DNA of 64,000 nt from NCBI GenBank assembly GCA_021234155.1, contig JAJEKV010000060.1, positions 8,082,323-8,146,322 of the forward strand, read 5' to 3'. The notes beneath the pieces are model-generated. The model worked only from the letters and a program-made list of their open reading frames with translations. It was not told the origin of the DNA and made no database searches. The DNA is from Isoetes taiwanensis. Lineage: Eukaryota; Streptophyta; Lycopodiopsida; Isoetales; Isoetaceae. Below are positions 45,221 through 57,633 of this stretch, piece after piece. A program made the translations under genes and the position numbers. Each line of letters opens with the position of its first letter. Position 1 is the stretch's first letter.

Positions 45221-48200
45221 CATAATCTTTTAAACTCAAATCAGGAGTGTTAAAAAAAGAAGAAGAGAATTTAAGTGCTTAAAACAACGTGGAATGCGCT
45301 CAAATGCAGCTAAGCTTTTCTATACGATAACCTCTCTTTGCAACTAACCACATACTATTTTTAATTGTAGCAAGCTATATTACAGGTACAGGGGGTGAAG
45401 AACTATACCCAGAAGCAATCAATACATCTCGGATCATAGCTCCCTAGAGTGTCTTGGGCGCACTAGAAAGATGACTTTCAGAAGATGGCCAAGCTCCTTA
45501 CATGCCTCGGAATAGTCATTCCTACGAAATAGGTTCATTAACAAACGAATGGCTTGCCTGTTCCTTATAGTTCTTCCTAGCTCAAGGCCTGTTAGCTTCC
45601 TCAATTTTGGGAATGCCTATCTTTTCCCAAAATTCATATAACGATTCAGTCTTGAAGAAGGGGACAAACACCTCTAAGAGCCCATTACCTCAGATAAAGG
45701 GGCAAGCCCAGAGGGCGAGCCCGTTTATCTGAGGTAATGGGCGAGCAGGTGTGTTTATTCCCTTTAACCGGCAGGCAAGCTGCCTCATCCATAGCTAGGA
45801 TCTGAGCTTCCATAGCTCAGTTATCACAGCTTCGCAGGGCCATAGATCGGTTATCAGAAGTCCAAAGCTCGATAATCAAGTCCTAGCATAGATTATCAGC
45901 ATCCGTGGTTGAATCCAGGGCAAAAAAAATCCCTCCGAAGCTGAATGGAGAGAAACGTTGCAACGCCACTGCTCCTTTCCCCCGTTTCCACTTGCCTGTT
46001 ATGCCCTATCATAGGGCAGCAATCAACGGCCAGGGATGCGTTGATCTAAAAGCGTGCCGGTTAAGAGGAGGATAACCCTCCTCTTGAGATGATTACGATA
46101 GATAACCCTAGAGGCCGGCATGGCAAATAACCCTCGAGGCCGGAAGGCCGAGAGGGTTATCTGCCATAATGATCGAGAGGGGAGGGTTGGCCTCCTTTAA
46201 CCGGCAGTTCCTCGGAGATTTTAATCCTGGCCATTAGATGTAGTTCAATTATTAGGCATAATGTGACATTTTCAGCCTGTTTATCATGATAAACAGGCCA
46301 CAGCCTATTCTGCAGCCTGTTTATCATGATAAACAGGCTGGTCATTACAGGGTATTCAGATTCACAAACAAATTGCAATTTCAATTCCCTGTGCTGCTGT
46401 TACCTGGACCATGAGACTGCAGTTCCTGCATAGAGTTGCTAATTCCTATACAACAGCACCAGAAAGATCATTGATGATCCAAAATGCAGCAGAAACATAG
46501 GAAAAAAACTTTATTGCAGAAACTCTACTTCTAGAATGCAGCAGCAAATGCTGCCGGACATCCACATAAATCGATTCATCTCAACAATCTGTCACGAAAC
46601 CAAGTTCAACTCTAATCAATCACGATTTTGCCCAAATATATCAGAGCTTAGAGAAGAAGCTGCTTTATGGTACGATTGCTATTGCACATTTCGGTAGCAG
46701 AATTCAAGTAAGGAGATCAAATGGGCTAAAGGTCTATTCAAGAAAGCACAAGAGCTGGCTATGGTGCAATAGAACAAAAGCTTTTCTTTAGCCAGAATGG
46801 AGCATGCCCCCTTTTCCCCTGTGCTAGCCTCTATTGTTTTCTCCAACTCCTTCATGGGAAGATCCCCTGTTAATAGCATTATTTTCCTGTTAAAAAGCAG
46901 CGATTCAATAATGAGAACATGCTTAGAAAGACTCAGAGAAAGGCATAATGCATCAGAGGGCTTCAATGCACAGCCATAAGCAAGCAAAGATCACTAAATG
47001 TAAAATCATACAAAACGCAGCATTGAATCATGAATCCAGTCAAGAATCATGCAGTCAAGTATGCAAGCACATAAGAAAACACTAGCAAATGCATGTTCCT
47101 CCATGAATCTCCCTCCATCGCCATCAGATCTTCTCAGGCGCCAATTTTTCCAGTCGTGCTCTCCACAAAGTAAGCTAATCTCCGCAGAGTAAACTTATCC
47201 GAATCTGATCCGTAGCCCCTTTGCCCAGCACACAAATTCTTTATCCAAAGGTTAAAGTGCAAAATCTCCTCGAAACTGCCAGTTAAAGGGGTTAAACCCC
47301 CTTGCTCGGCCATTATGGCAAATAAACGGGCTCGCCCAATTATTTGCCATAATGGCCTCGCAAGGGGGTTTAACCCCTTCTTAAACATCTGGTGGAGGCG
47401 ATTATCACCATGGATCTGATAATCTCCTCAATCTCAGCGGTGGCCTTGATAATCACTCAGGAGCGATGGATTATCAGAAATAACCTTCCCTGCCAAGATG
47501 CCGATTTAACGGTGGAGATTGATGCGATCAGATAATCGCACGAGGGCCATTCACAAACATGAGAAAATGCAGACTAACTAATCTGACCATAGTAGTTTTT
47601 TTAGTAGTTCAAAAATTTCCCGAACTGGAAAAAAAATAGAAGCGTTTGATACGTTTGATAAAAAAAATACATAATGGTCATTCAAAAAGGAACCCGTCAG
47701 ACTGCCTGCTGACCTTCAGCAGTGGTGGAATGTACCACTGTGACGGTCATCGATGGCCTACACTTCGCAAGGAAGAGCAGAACCGGCAATCGCGCTCAAG
47801 CCAGCAGGCTCCACTTCATCGTCCGGGTTGTGAGATTTGTCTATGCATTTTCAGCATAGTTCCTAGTACGAACTATAGAACAGATCCTGTTCAAGTATAG
47901 TCGTGCTTGATTTTGCTTTGATGTTTATTATATATGCTTTTGAATGTTTGAAGAAACGACTGTGGGATATACATTTTATGCCGTTCAGATCCGTTTCTGT
48001 TGCCGGATTCCTTCTAAGTCACTCACTGATTGCGCATCTTCATAAACAAAAATCACATCTTGCAGCGAACCAAGACAGCGGCAAGACTATTCTGTAGCAA
48101 GTCGGCATCAAGTACGTTTCTTTTGAAACCCCTTTTCTTTTTTTTTTTCCCGGTTTTATGATCTGGTACTTCTCTGTGCAAAATACCTTCCTCACATGAT

Positions 48201-50568
48201 CTGCTATTCTTCTGTCTAAAATGATGAGCAGTGCTAGATGTACCTTGATGTGTAAGAGCCTTGATGCTTTATACCTTGATGAGTAGCAGTGCTAGTTTGT
48301 ATGTCTGTCAAAACTGTGTGCCCTCGATATAATACTGCAAGGTTCTACCTTTTACTTTCCCGCTTGAATCTATATCTCCGCTTAACTGGAGATGCCATGG
48401 AAAATGAGCAGATTTCTGCCTTGCCTCTTTATGAGACAGACAAAATCAATATGATAAAAAAAAATCTGATGGGGATGATGATGATCCAAACGTATGGGAC
48501 AATAATGTCACAGACGTAGCGTACCATACCATACCATACCATACCATACCATGCATGCAATATGAGCATGGGGAATAATAAATATGACGAAGATGCAGCA
48601 TTGATTTTGTGGGTCAACAAACAAAGTTTTGGAAACTTCAGTTTCAGAAAGCAATTTTTCGACCACGACAAATCAGTAAGAAAGCTAAGATCTGGGTAGT
48701 AGTCTTTGAGTTGTGTATTTGCTGCTGCTTTAAGGCATAGCTGTTTAAGTATAGCTGTATTTGCTGCTGCTTCCTTTCCTGGTTTTATCTGTTCATTCTA
48801 GAAGGCTTACCGGTTAGGAACTGCAAAGGTTGGTTCTAAATTTGATTGTAGATGACAAAAAGGTTCTTTCAAGGAAATTGGAGTTGTTGTTGGACAAGGT
48901 TGGTGCTACTAACTGGAACTGGAAATGCTGGCTCTAAATTCAGTTCTGGAATTGATTGCAGGTCACAAAACAAAAATGGATTTCAAGACAATTGGGGTTG
49001 TAATTGCACAAGATTATGAATGTTCCTACCAGATGTAGATAAAATAATAAGTATGATTCGAAAATCATCGTGTAAAACATATGCACTCTAGGCATTTATC
49101 TACATCGTATATTTATCACGCTATAACTCTGCCCTTTTGACCATTTTGCCCTTTTCTGGCTCTAGGATCACTTGTACTGAATGGAGGTATGATCATGGTT
49201 CGCGCCGTTAGATGACCTAAACAATGGAGAATGCATGTATGGCCTGGTGAGATTCTTAGAAAGATACTTCTAGCCGAAGCTGCATGCATCTCCTCGTAAT
49301 GACAATTAGGTACATTCCCTTCAACTCGCATTTTGATCTGATTATGTGATTATCACCTTTAATGCCCTGTCAATTTAAATGCATTGCTAGTTATTTCTTT
49401 TGTGCCTTGTCAATGACATCCGGTTAAGCTCACTTCAATAAGGATGCAGCCACTATCGTTGTTCATGAAGAATTCTGCACCCTTGTTAACAAGGCAGCCT
49501 TGCTAGAATGTGCCTCCAGTTGGCTTGGCTGTGGAAGACCATTTTATCTGGATTAATCCCATCCTCATTTGCATAATCTTAAAATTCTTAGAATATTAGC
49601 AAATTATTGAATGTTGTGTAAGATTCCTCCAAGCAAGCATGTTTGATATAGCACCCTTAAATTCTCTGTCATGGCTTTATTAAAAGGATGGCTTGTGGAC
49701 ATTTTGTTGTCGTTTATAAATTTCAATTATGCTGCGGCGTTTATAAACAACATATCTTGCTGCATGTTTTTTCACTAAATGCAAGGCTAAAACTTAAAAG
49801 CATAAGCAAATACACAGCCCAAAGATTCAGGTGAGCCCATCACAAGAGTTGATATTAAAGAGAGTCCTCTACTCAGATTCCACCAGCCACAACCCTTTGC
49901 CAAAGTAGGCATCCATTCATGTGCCAGGTGACCCTTCAAAAGCAAATTCAAACATGCAACCCGATTCCACTTGGCACCAAGATTGAACAAAGATAGATAG
50001 ACTTCTTCATTGAAGCATAAACTAAAGCCATGCACCAACTAGAAAATGTGATATTGATGGGATAGATATGGGTGCTAAATCACATGTTGCTCTCATGCTC
50101 AACTCTCATGCACATGCTGGTTTTGTATGCCACTGGATTTTCATGCCATCCACACTAGAAGCTACAGCTCTGTCTATCAAGAAAATGTCTCTAGAAGTAC
50201 CTAATACTATTTATAACAACGTTCGGATAAATAGGAGAACTTTGGTTGCAATGAGCTCTACCGGTCTTATGCATAAATCATACTTAACACGAAGAAGGTA
50301 AGGTACATGTGCATAATTTAAGTTTGTCAAAATCTTTGATGAAAATACTGATGTTAGATAAATGTTGTTAGTTCATAGACCTGGAGTTGAGATGTGTAAG
50401 CTCTTGGTTTTGTACGCTATTAAATAACATCAACACACATCTGGAGTTGAGATGTGTAAGCTCTTGGTTTTGTACGCTATTAAATAACATCAACACACAT
50501 GCAAAGTGGATGCATAATAAAGAAGACAAGTACCAAATGTATACAATGGAATTATATAAACTACAATT
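45221..50568. repeat. Block C, copy 2
   Basis: Repeats 7680-13000 with the same hairpins (45681-45741, 47288-47377), GATAA clusters, (ACCAT)n at 48521-48552 and 2 x 60-bp duplication at 50381-50500. From 46280 to 46980 it keeps CAG/CTG triplets and tidy palindromes (GCCTGTTTATCATGATAAAC twice) that are scrambled in copy 1. This copy is therefore the more trustworthy there. Confidence 0.82.
49787..50038 (-). other. Unrecognised 83-codon frame
   Basis: VHGFSLCFNEEVYLSLFNLG, then KWNRVACLNLLLKGHLAHEW and MPTLAKGCGWWNLSRGLSLI read like a protein fragment. Copy 1 (12220-12470) has changes that break it. No family recognised; possibly an old retroelement piece. Confidence 0.2.
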
Positions 50569-51579
50569 CTAGAATGGGACTCGCATGAAACCAACAAAAC
50601 CGCCCGACTTGCTTCTCATTCATCTCAGCAGATTTTCTACAATGGTGGATAGTGGGTGGCCGCACACATGCGAACTACCTACAAAAAATAAAGGGAAAAT
50701 CCAATTATATCATTTGGACCCCAACAAAATACAATGCTAATAGAGATTGGGCTAGTGTACCTGCCGAAAGCTTATCACCGGGATTAAAAAACCCCGCCCT
50801 TTCGGGTTTTCGAGGAAAAACCCTAGTGATAAGCCTTCGGCAAGGGGCTTGGACAAACGTAAGGCATAAAAATTGCTCCCAAAACCCACGAATGGCAAAG
50901 TCGAAACAGATGCCGCTCGCTAACCTGTACCTGCACATCACCAACAAAACAACAAGACAAAAACAAACCTCCCAGTGGAGGGGTTGATTCTGCCGCGTGC
51001 CGCACTTGCGATAAAAATACAACAACAAAGAAGGGGAGGGTGGGTTCAAAGAGAATAAGGTATTTGCCGAGAGAGAAGAGGAAGCGCCGATGAGAAGTCG
51101 ATGCGTGAAGCCCTAAAATAGCGAACTCCCAACGGAAACGGGCATGCGCCCGCCATGATGCAAAACATGCATGCTCGTCCCATTCTAGAATGACGATCCG
51201 ATGTCTCAGATCGATGGGATTCTAGAATGGGACTCGCATGAAACCAACAAAACCGCCCGAATACCAAAGGACTTCCTTAACAAACTAGGATCGAGGACGA
51301 AGGTCACAGGATGAAGGCTAAAGGCCGAGAAAGGACAGCATGAAGAGACGCCAAATTGGCCAAACCAGGCAGGAAGAAGCCCCTCCCCTGCCTGGAAACA
51401 ATTCAAAGAGAATAAGGTACTGCTGAGAGAGAAGAGGAAGCGCCGATGAGAAGTCGATGCAGAAGCGCGCCTAAAATAGCGAACTCCCAACCAGAACGGG
51501 CATGCGTCGCCCGCATGCATGCAAAACATGCATGCTCGTCCCATTCTAGAATGGCGATCCGATGTCTCGGATCGATGGG
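50569..51579. mobile_element. 1.0-kb insertion with internal tandem structure
   Basis: Absent from the matching site at 13000 (CTACAATTGTGAC). ATT flanks both sides. It consists of two overlapping units, each starting CTAGAATGGGACTCGCATGA (50569, 51221) and ending ATCGATGGGATT (51222, 51582). The last 170 bp of each unit are near-identical. No terminal inverted repeat, tail or ORF is seen. A hairpin like the LINE-B 3' UTR lies at 50779-50835. Confidence 0.65.
50774..50839 (-). other. Long hairpin resembling the LINE-B 3' UTR
   Basis: Outer arms CTTATCAC and GTGATAAG enclose GGGATTAAAAAACCCCGCCC and GGGTTTTCGAGGAAAAACCC. On minus this follows the same order as 4160-4205, so it may be a LINE 3'-end remnant or a structure borrowed by a non-autonomous element. 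Confidence 0.5.
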
Positions 51580-53098
51580 ATTGTGACAAGTCGGACATGA
51601 CAACCTCTATGATATTTTGTTTACTTGATGTATAAATTGTATTGTTCCAATAGCTAAAACATTATCGCTAAATCCTGGCCCTTGGGGCCAGGGCCACCGA
51701 GAATACCACGTGGGATGAAACCTGCACCCTCGAGATGGGAACGTTATAAACAGAATACTTATCGTAGCAAATAACTAACCTACCTCCACTAATTCCCATG
51801 AGATGGGAACGTTATAAACAGAATACTTACCGTAGAAAATAACTAACCTACCTCCATTACTGGTCCAGGTTTATCATCATCTTGGATTGATTCAAAAAGT
51901 GCCTCGCCTAATCCAACTGGGTATACATTCTATAATTTCTCTTCAAAATTTGTTTCGTTGCTTTTTTTACTTAAAAATGAGCGTCCCTCTTCTTGTGCAA
52001 AATAACACTTTTTGAAGACGTTGAGTACGCATGCCCTACAAGATCAATCCCTCCTTTGGCAACTAATCAACGAGCTTTCATCGAAATGTCATATATGTTC
52101 TATTGGCTATCTCATCAAAGAGACAATGTCAATTATGCCTTTGCTCTTACCTGACTTTGACTGGAATGGTCGGTGCTTGCTCGATCTAATCCATTTTGCT
52201 TTTTTCAGAAGGTTTTCAGTTTGTTGTTCTTGGCGTCACTCATGATCTCATTCATCCTGTTGGTTAGTTTTTATCCATTCTCTATTGATGAGCTAACCTT
52301 GTCTTCCAGCGGTCAGATTCTTCCCCGATTCTTGCTTCCAGTCTTGCCCGATTCTTGCCCGATTCTTGCTTCTGATTGTGTCAGATTCTTGCTTAAGTTT
52401 CTTTCCAGGTTTTTGCTAGATTCTTGCTTCAGAATGTGCTGGATTTTGCCTCCAAAGCTCACAATTTTTCCAGGCCAAAGTTTTCGGCCTCCATTGCCTG
52501 GTTCTAGCGCAGGTTAAGCAGGTCTGGATACCAGGTCCCGGTATCCCAGTTTTTTCTTTTTCCCCCTAGGGATACCATCCCTCCAGGTTGGCAACGTGTT
52601 TGTTGGCATGTTGGTGAAATGCAGAGTTATAAATGGTTAATGGTTTCACGTTCTAGCCCCCTTAGATTCGTTTTTTGTGCTTTTAGTTGGTTCAGGAACT
52701 TGATTTATTTTCCTTAATATATCCATGTTTTCTTTTCTATTATAGTCTTGGGATCCATTTTCTTGCCTCTGCTTGATTTATTCTCCTTAGTATATCCATG
52801 TTTCCTCTAGTCGATGTTTTATGACCTCAGTTTCCTTCTTTTGCTTTATGCATCTTATCTTTATGCATGCTTTATCCCCTTCATTGAATTCATGTTTCAT
52901 CTAGTCAAAGTACATTACGGCTTCAGGTTTGTAACCCTTCATTAGATACATACTTCTTCAAGTCGATCTTGAACTTGGAATGCCCTGGTCGCTTGTGTTA
53001 CTCTCTCCCCTGTAATGACCCCATTTTATCATGTTTGTTCTTGACTGCTTTCATGGATCTTGATCCTTTATATCGTGTTTCGTGAATATTGTACAATT
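51580..53098. repeat. Block D, copy 2 (with deletions)
   Basis: Matches 13001-14880 with several deletions (for example between 52820 and 52980). It includes the 68-bp tandem duplication (51732-51858) and the GATTCTTGCTTC repeat. Similarity ends at a T-run (53098-53115), the end of the 24-kb duplication. Confidence 0.78.
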
Positions 53099-54310
53099 GT
53101 TTTTTTTTTTTTTTAAAGGTACGAATTTTTTTTATATTATATGGATAAAAAAGAACAATGTTTGATGTTAATAAAGAATTACTACAGGAGTAATCTCAAC
53201 ATCTTCATTCTCTACTAACAAAAAACTTATTATGAATTGCTCTTGAAGCTGATACACTTGTGGATCTCATGAGTCTTCCCACATGGTAACCAAATAATAC
53301 ATGATGATACTGAGGACAAGCTCTGAAGGCCCCTGAAGGATTCATATCAATCAGCCGAACCACATAAGTCCTGTATAATGCTGAAATAGGCAAGAAAAAT
53401 GTAAAGCTCCATTTCTGTAAAGGTGTAGCAAGAAGTAAGAATCTCAAGAAGCTCTCGCTCAAACATAGCAGTATTTGAGCATAACCAACCAAGCATATCA
53501 GTACTTGTGAAGGTTATGAGGTTCTTGGAATAAGATACCAAAGCCAATCAAGAGTGAGAAATCTCCCAAGCATAGCAGTACTTGAGAGTTCTTGGCATAA
53601 AAGCCAAAGCACATCAAGAATCAGCAACTACTCAAGCATAGCAGTACTTGAGATAGGAACCGAGTGCTAAAAGGTTTTAAACTGCTTGCTAGTCATATAC
53701 ATCCTGTTTCCTTTGCACTTTCAAACCAAAATCCAGCAAGGTATCAAGACCCACATGAATACACTGCCAAGGAAAGAATCTAGAATCTATCTGACCATCC
53801 AATGTACAATCTGGACCCTTCTGCTAGAAAGAAGGAGTAGGAAAAGGAAATGGCCAAATGGGAAAGAACCTGGATGAATAGAATGTAAGATTGCAAGAAA
53901 CTGAAGCTGTATCACTTGATAGATCTGCCTGCGTTATTACTCCATCTTATAGGCATCCATGCCATTTCGATGCGTTCTTGCCTTAGAAAAAGATCAAGAT
54001 TCAAAGAATCCAATCCAGAGCCCGGACAAGAAACATACTGCCACGAAGAGCAGAAGAGCAAAAAGGCCACGTTAGTGGCTTACCAGCAAAAATCTAGGAA
54101 GAACCACCTGATACTGTTTCAAAATCCTGACACCAAGAAACTCCAGAATTTCCTCCGCCAAAGTGGTCGATTCCCTGCTAGCAACTGGATTCAACTTTGA
54201 AAAGATCAAGAGAACAGAGGTAGTGCCGGAAATGGAGGGCAGAGGCAGCTCCCTGCCTCCGGAACCGCCCTAGCCGCTGCCGTTGCCGCTGCCGCCTGCG
54301 CCAAGATTCA
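53099..54310. other. Unique region, no supported gene
   Basis: Sequence without a second copy in the window. The minus frame 53205-53492 (including ALYRTYVVRLIDMNPSGAFR) and the plus frame 53916-54200 are open but unrecognised and lack convincing splice sites. 54210-54300 is GC-rich with GCCGCTGCCGTTGCC triplets. Confidence 0.4.
53460..53655. repeat. Four spaced copies of CAAGCATAGCAGTACTTGAG
   Basis: Copies at about 53461, 53490, 53568 and 53634, the first two with one or two changes. The flanks of each are themselves inverted (CTCAAG...CTTGAG), so each can form a small hairpin. Confidence 0.75.
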
Positions 54311-55560
54311 TTTTTTCAACTCTTTATGTCCCGTTTGTCCTATTGTTGTATTATCTTTTTGTCATTATCATTTTTATCCCAGTTGTCTTATTAGTCTTTT
54401 TTGTTATGTTCCTGTTTGGCTTTTATCCTCTCGCTTTGGCTCTGTTGATTTCTTGATTTCACATTCTTCCCATTTAATCTGGCCTTCTCTATTGCTCTCG
54501 ATCTCAAAGCGATATCTCCTTCCATTTGCCTCATTCCATATTTTGATCTAGCTTCTTTGCTCCTTCAATTCACTATGCTAAGTATTGTTGGGATTGGTTC
54601 CCTTTACTCATCATTCATCCTATCTACCTTTTTGATGTTCTATTTGTTCTAATGGTTCCATGTATTCCATTAGTTTTATCGGTGCATTCTGTTTCATTTT
54701 ATTCCAGTGACCCTGCTTGTTTCTCCCCTCCTTTACACCATATTCCAATTTAGCTTCTTTCTTTCACCCCTGCTCATTTCTCCCCTTCTTTCCATCTGCC
54801 GACATATATAGTATCATAGGACCTCATAGGAATGTCACGATTCTATTGCATATTCTTTGGATGGGGACGTCCCTTCTCACACATCCTATTTATTCTGCTT
54901 CTCTTCATTTTTTCAGTCATCGGCATTCTCTTGAGCTAGTTTTCTCCTTCTTCTCTATCGTACCAATTTCCCTTACATTCCCTCCCTTGTTGGATTGTCT
55001 GCTTTTGATCAGGTCCGAATGTCCGTTTCTTTTCTACGTCCTTTAAAAGTGCATTCTTCATTTTTTCTCGGCGTTGCACTGTAGCTTTCAAGGCATACTG
55101 ATTATTTCATTCTTTCTCGGTATAGCATTGTATCCTCTGAGGCATAATCCTATTTCATTTATTCTTGGTTTAGCAATGTAGCCTCCGAGGCAGCACTAAT
55201 CGAATGTTTTTTCCTGCGATGGTCATTCCGCAGATGGTTTTGGATTGGTAGGCTATTGTTTTCTTTCTCGGTGTGGCCATGGAGCCTCCGAGTTTTACTA
55301 TATATATGTTCTATGTTGCGCATCAGTGCGCGTTCTTGCTTGAGGCATCTAACTCCCTGATGGGTTATTTTCTCTTCAACCTTGACTCTGCAAGTTATTT
55401 CTCGTACTTGTCAGAGTACACGGGGTCGTCTCCATTCTGCTTTAGGCACCACCAGCATTTCTCAAGAGCATTGGCGACCATTTTTCATTAGGATTTTCCT
55501 CGAAAACCTACAAGGGAGGGGTTTTTCATCTCGATGAGAAGCAGTCTCCAGTTTTTTCTC
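54311..55560. repeat. Pyrimidine-rich stretch related in style to unit B
   Basis: T/C-rich with open frames in several phases. Not an exact copy of unit B. At 55050-55290 a phrase around TTCTTTCTCGGT.TAGCATTGTAGCCTCCGAGGCA recurs about four times at 50-100-bp spacing. No gene. Confidence 0.6.
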
Positions 55561-56156
55561 ACCTTTGCATTAATCAAGCAGCAGATAAACCATCTTTGAT
55601 TTTGTATTCTTTGGATTTGTCGTGCTCTCGATGATTGTCTAGTTTTGGAGCACTTAATTTTCAAGTTTATTCAAACGTCTCTACCCCGAGTAGGGGAATC
55701 AATTTATATCAATGATTTTACAAAGCTCAGTGAGAACACCACTTCAGCAGCCGACATATATGATATCATAAAACCCATCCTAGGAATGCCTTTATTAGTA
55801 CAAAACCTATAACCAATAATTATATTTTTATATTGGCCCGTAAATAGTATATAGTTCCATTATGTCGCAAGGCTATCTATGTGGAAATGGAGTATTCATT
55901 CCATCAATGATTGGTAGATCGATGTCCTTACCAATATGCGGCGGAAAAATAAGACTATGCCAAATGTATAATGGGCACAAATCTGACACCCTATGTTCAA
56001 TCTTGTGAACAAGAACCTTAACCCAACGACACTTATGAAGAATCTGCCACTAAAGTGCTGCAAGTTAGGTTGAAGTAACTTATGCAATGCCCATGTCCAT
56101 ATCTACTTCCATTGCCGAGGAAGGAGTGGAAGGTGCTAATTATTAGAAGATTTAAG
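55561..56156. other. AT-rich DNA, nothing recognised
   Basis: No open frame of note on either strand, no repeat shared within the window. Confidence 0.5.
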
Positions 56157-56256
56157 AATATCAATATCAATATCAATATCAATATCAATATCAATATCAA
56201 TATCAATATCAATATCAATATCAATATCAATATCAATATCAATATCAATATCAACA
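56157..56256. repeat. (ATATCA)n microsatellite, about 16 units
   Basis: Uninterrupted hexamer ATATCA. It makes Ile-Asn, Asp-Ile and Leu-Ile type open frames on both strands that are not genes. Confidence 0.97.
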
Positions 56257-56599
56257 AGCAATTTATACCTAGAATTTACAAATCTGCATTCCCTAAAAAT
56301 TAGATGGTAGAGAATCAACAACTTTGCCAAAAAGCTCTATTCATCGCCCCAATGAAAACTTTCGCCGAAAAGCCTCTCGTATCAACAAATGGTCTGAGTC
56401 ATACCATGCTGCAACTATGAAGACTCCAGCCATTGTTGAGTTAATATGCAGAGTAAAATAAAGTAGTGCATTGTCATCCAATGGTATCCACCAACAAGGT
56501 GCAATCACCTGAGCATAAGTGACGGGTTGATATAAAATAAAGTGTTGACTATGTGTTGAGGCATTAGGTAAATCTGCAAATCATAAAATTGAAATGGTT

Positions 56600-57265
56600 T
56601 GTTATTGTCCACAGAGACCAATGGGTCTACGGGACCCAATCAAAGAGCACATCAAATGTCTGAGCACAGGGTTTTCGAGGAAAAAATTTGGCAGTAATAG
56701 ACATGCTGAAAAAATGTACAGTGAGACATTATGATGCATTTCCATTTCAATGCATGTGTTTGAGGATATAGCTGTGTGCGCACATCCATGATATCCTGAA
56801 GATAAAATCCCAGTTTTCCTGCTGAACTCGTGTCCACTAGCATATGGAATGGCTAGTTAGGCAGAATCAACTCCGTATAACAGGCCCGGATGTGGGAGAA
56901 TGCTGGACAGCTCTAAAGAGTGTGGCATTCGTCCTCAATGGCACCTTATTGACAACACTAACAAATCATGTCCCTCACACCCCTCTCAAACCCATTTGTC
57001 GATCTCAATTCGGAGGCAATATGCACCTATGCGAATTGAAGCTATCAATCTGCACTTTTTCATGGGCTAATATGTCGTTGCAGACCCCGTGTAAGCATGG
57101 GATTGATCTAGTGCTAGTAGTGTGCTGTCTTGACCTATTCCAAGCCATCAGGATCCCAACGCTTGCTAAGGAAATTCCATGGAAGAATAGGTTTAAGAGC
57201 TGCCTTATCAAAAGCGATGCAATGGCGAAGAGTCTATAAAATAAACCACAAATCAAGAGAATCAT
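56600..57265 (-). pseudogene. LINE-B 3' end, degenerate, minus strand
   Basis: On minus, pieces match the LINE at 3060-4302: NPMLTRGLQRHIS against NPMLTRGPHHYC, and IEDECHTL followed by SCPAFSHIRACY against IEDESHAL. The latter is the H/C-containing C-terminal segment of LINE ORF2. The 3' end (GGGTCCCGTAGACCCATTGG, then TCTCTGTGGACAATAA) matches 4239-4275, including a shortened version of the hairpin near 56660-56695. Many stops and shifts. Confidence 0.65.
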
Positions 57266-57633
57266 TCTTACTCAAGTGAAATCTCTAATCGGGAATAGGG
57301 TCGAAGTTGTATATGAAAAATAAGAAAAGAGTGCAAAAGGTATGAAATCTGCCCCTTTTTTGCAAAAATACGCATTTGAGACGTGGAAAGAAAAATTGGC
57401 CTATAGGAAATCATCAAAAATTGATACGAACATGTCTGCACAGACATTAGCGTGTTCGCGAGCCAACTGGGTATTGCCTTTTCCTGTGTTCAGTGGGTCT
57501 TGCTGCAGTAAAACTACTTTTTCTGCTGCAGGAGACCCAATGAAAGCTTCCGTATAAAAACCGTCACATTCACGAGAATCATTAGCCGCGTTCGCGCAAA
57601 TTTTTTGGGCAACAGAACTGGCACTGCGCGTCG
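57266..57633. other. Intergenic, nothing recognised
   Basis: AT-rich with one short plus frame (57342-57557) of no known family. Confidence 0.4.

Noticed and set aside
53460-53655. CRISPR-like array
   Set aside because: Only four imperfect repeats with irregular spacing in a plant nuclear context, and no cas genes.
56033-56330. Ile-Asn, Asp-Ile and Leu-Ile repeat proteins
   Set aside because: Translation of the (ATATCA)n microsatellite.
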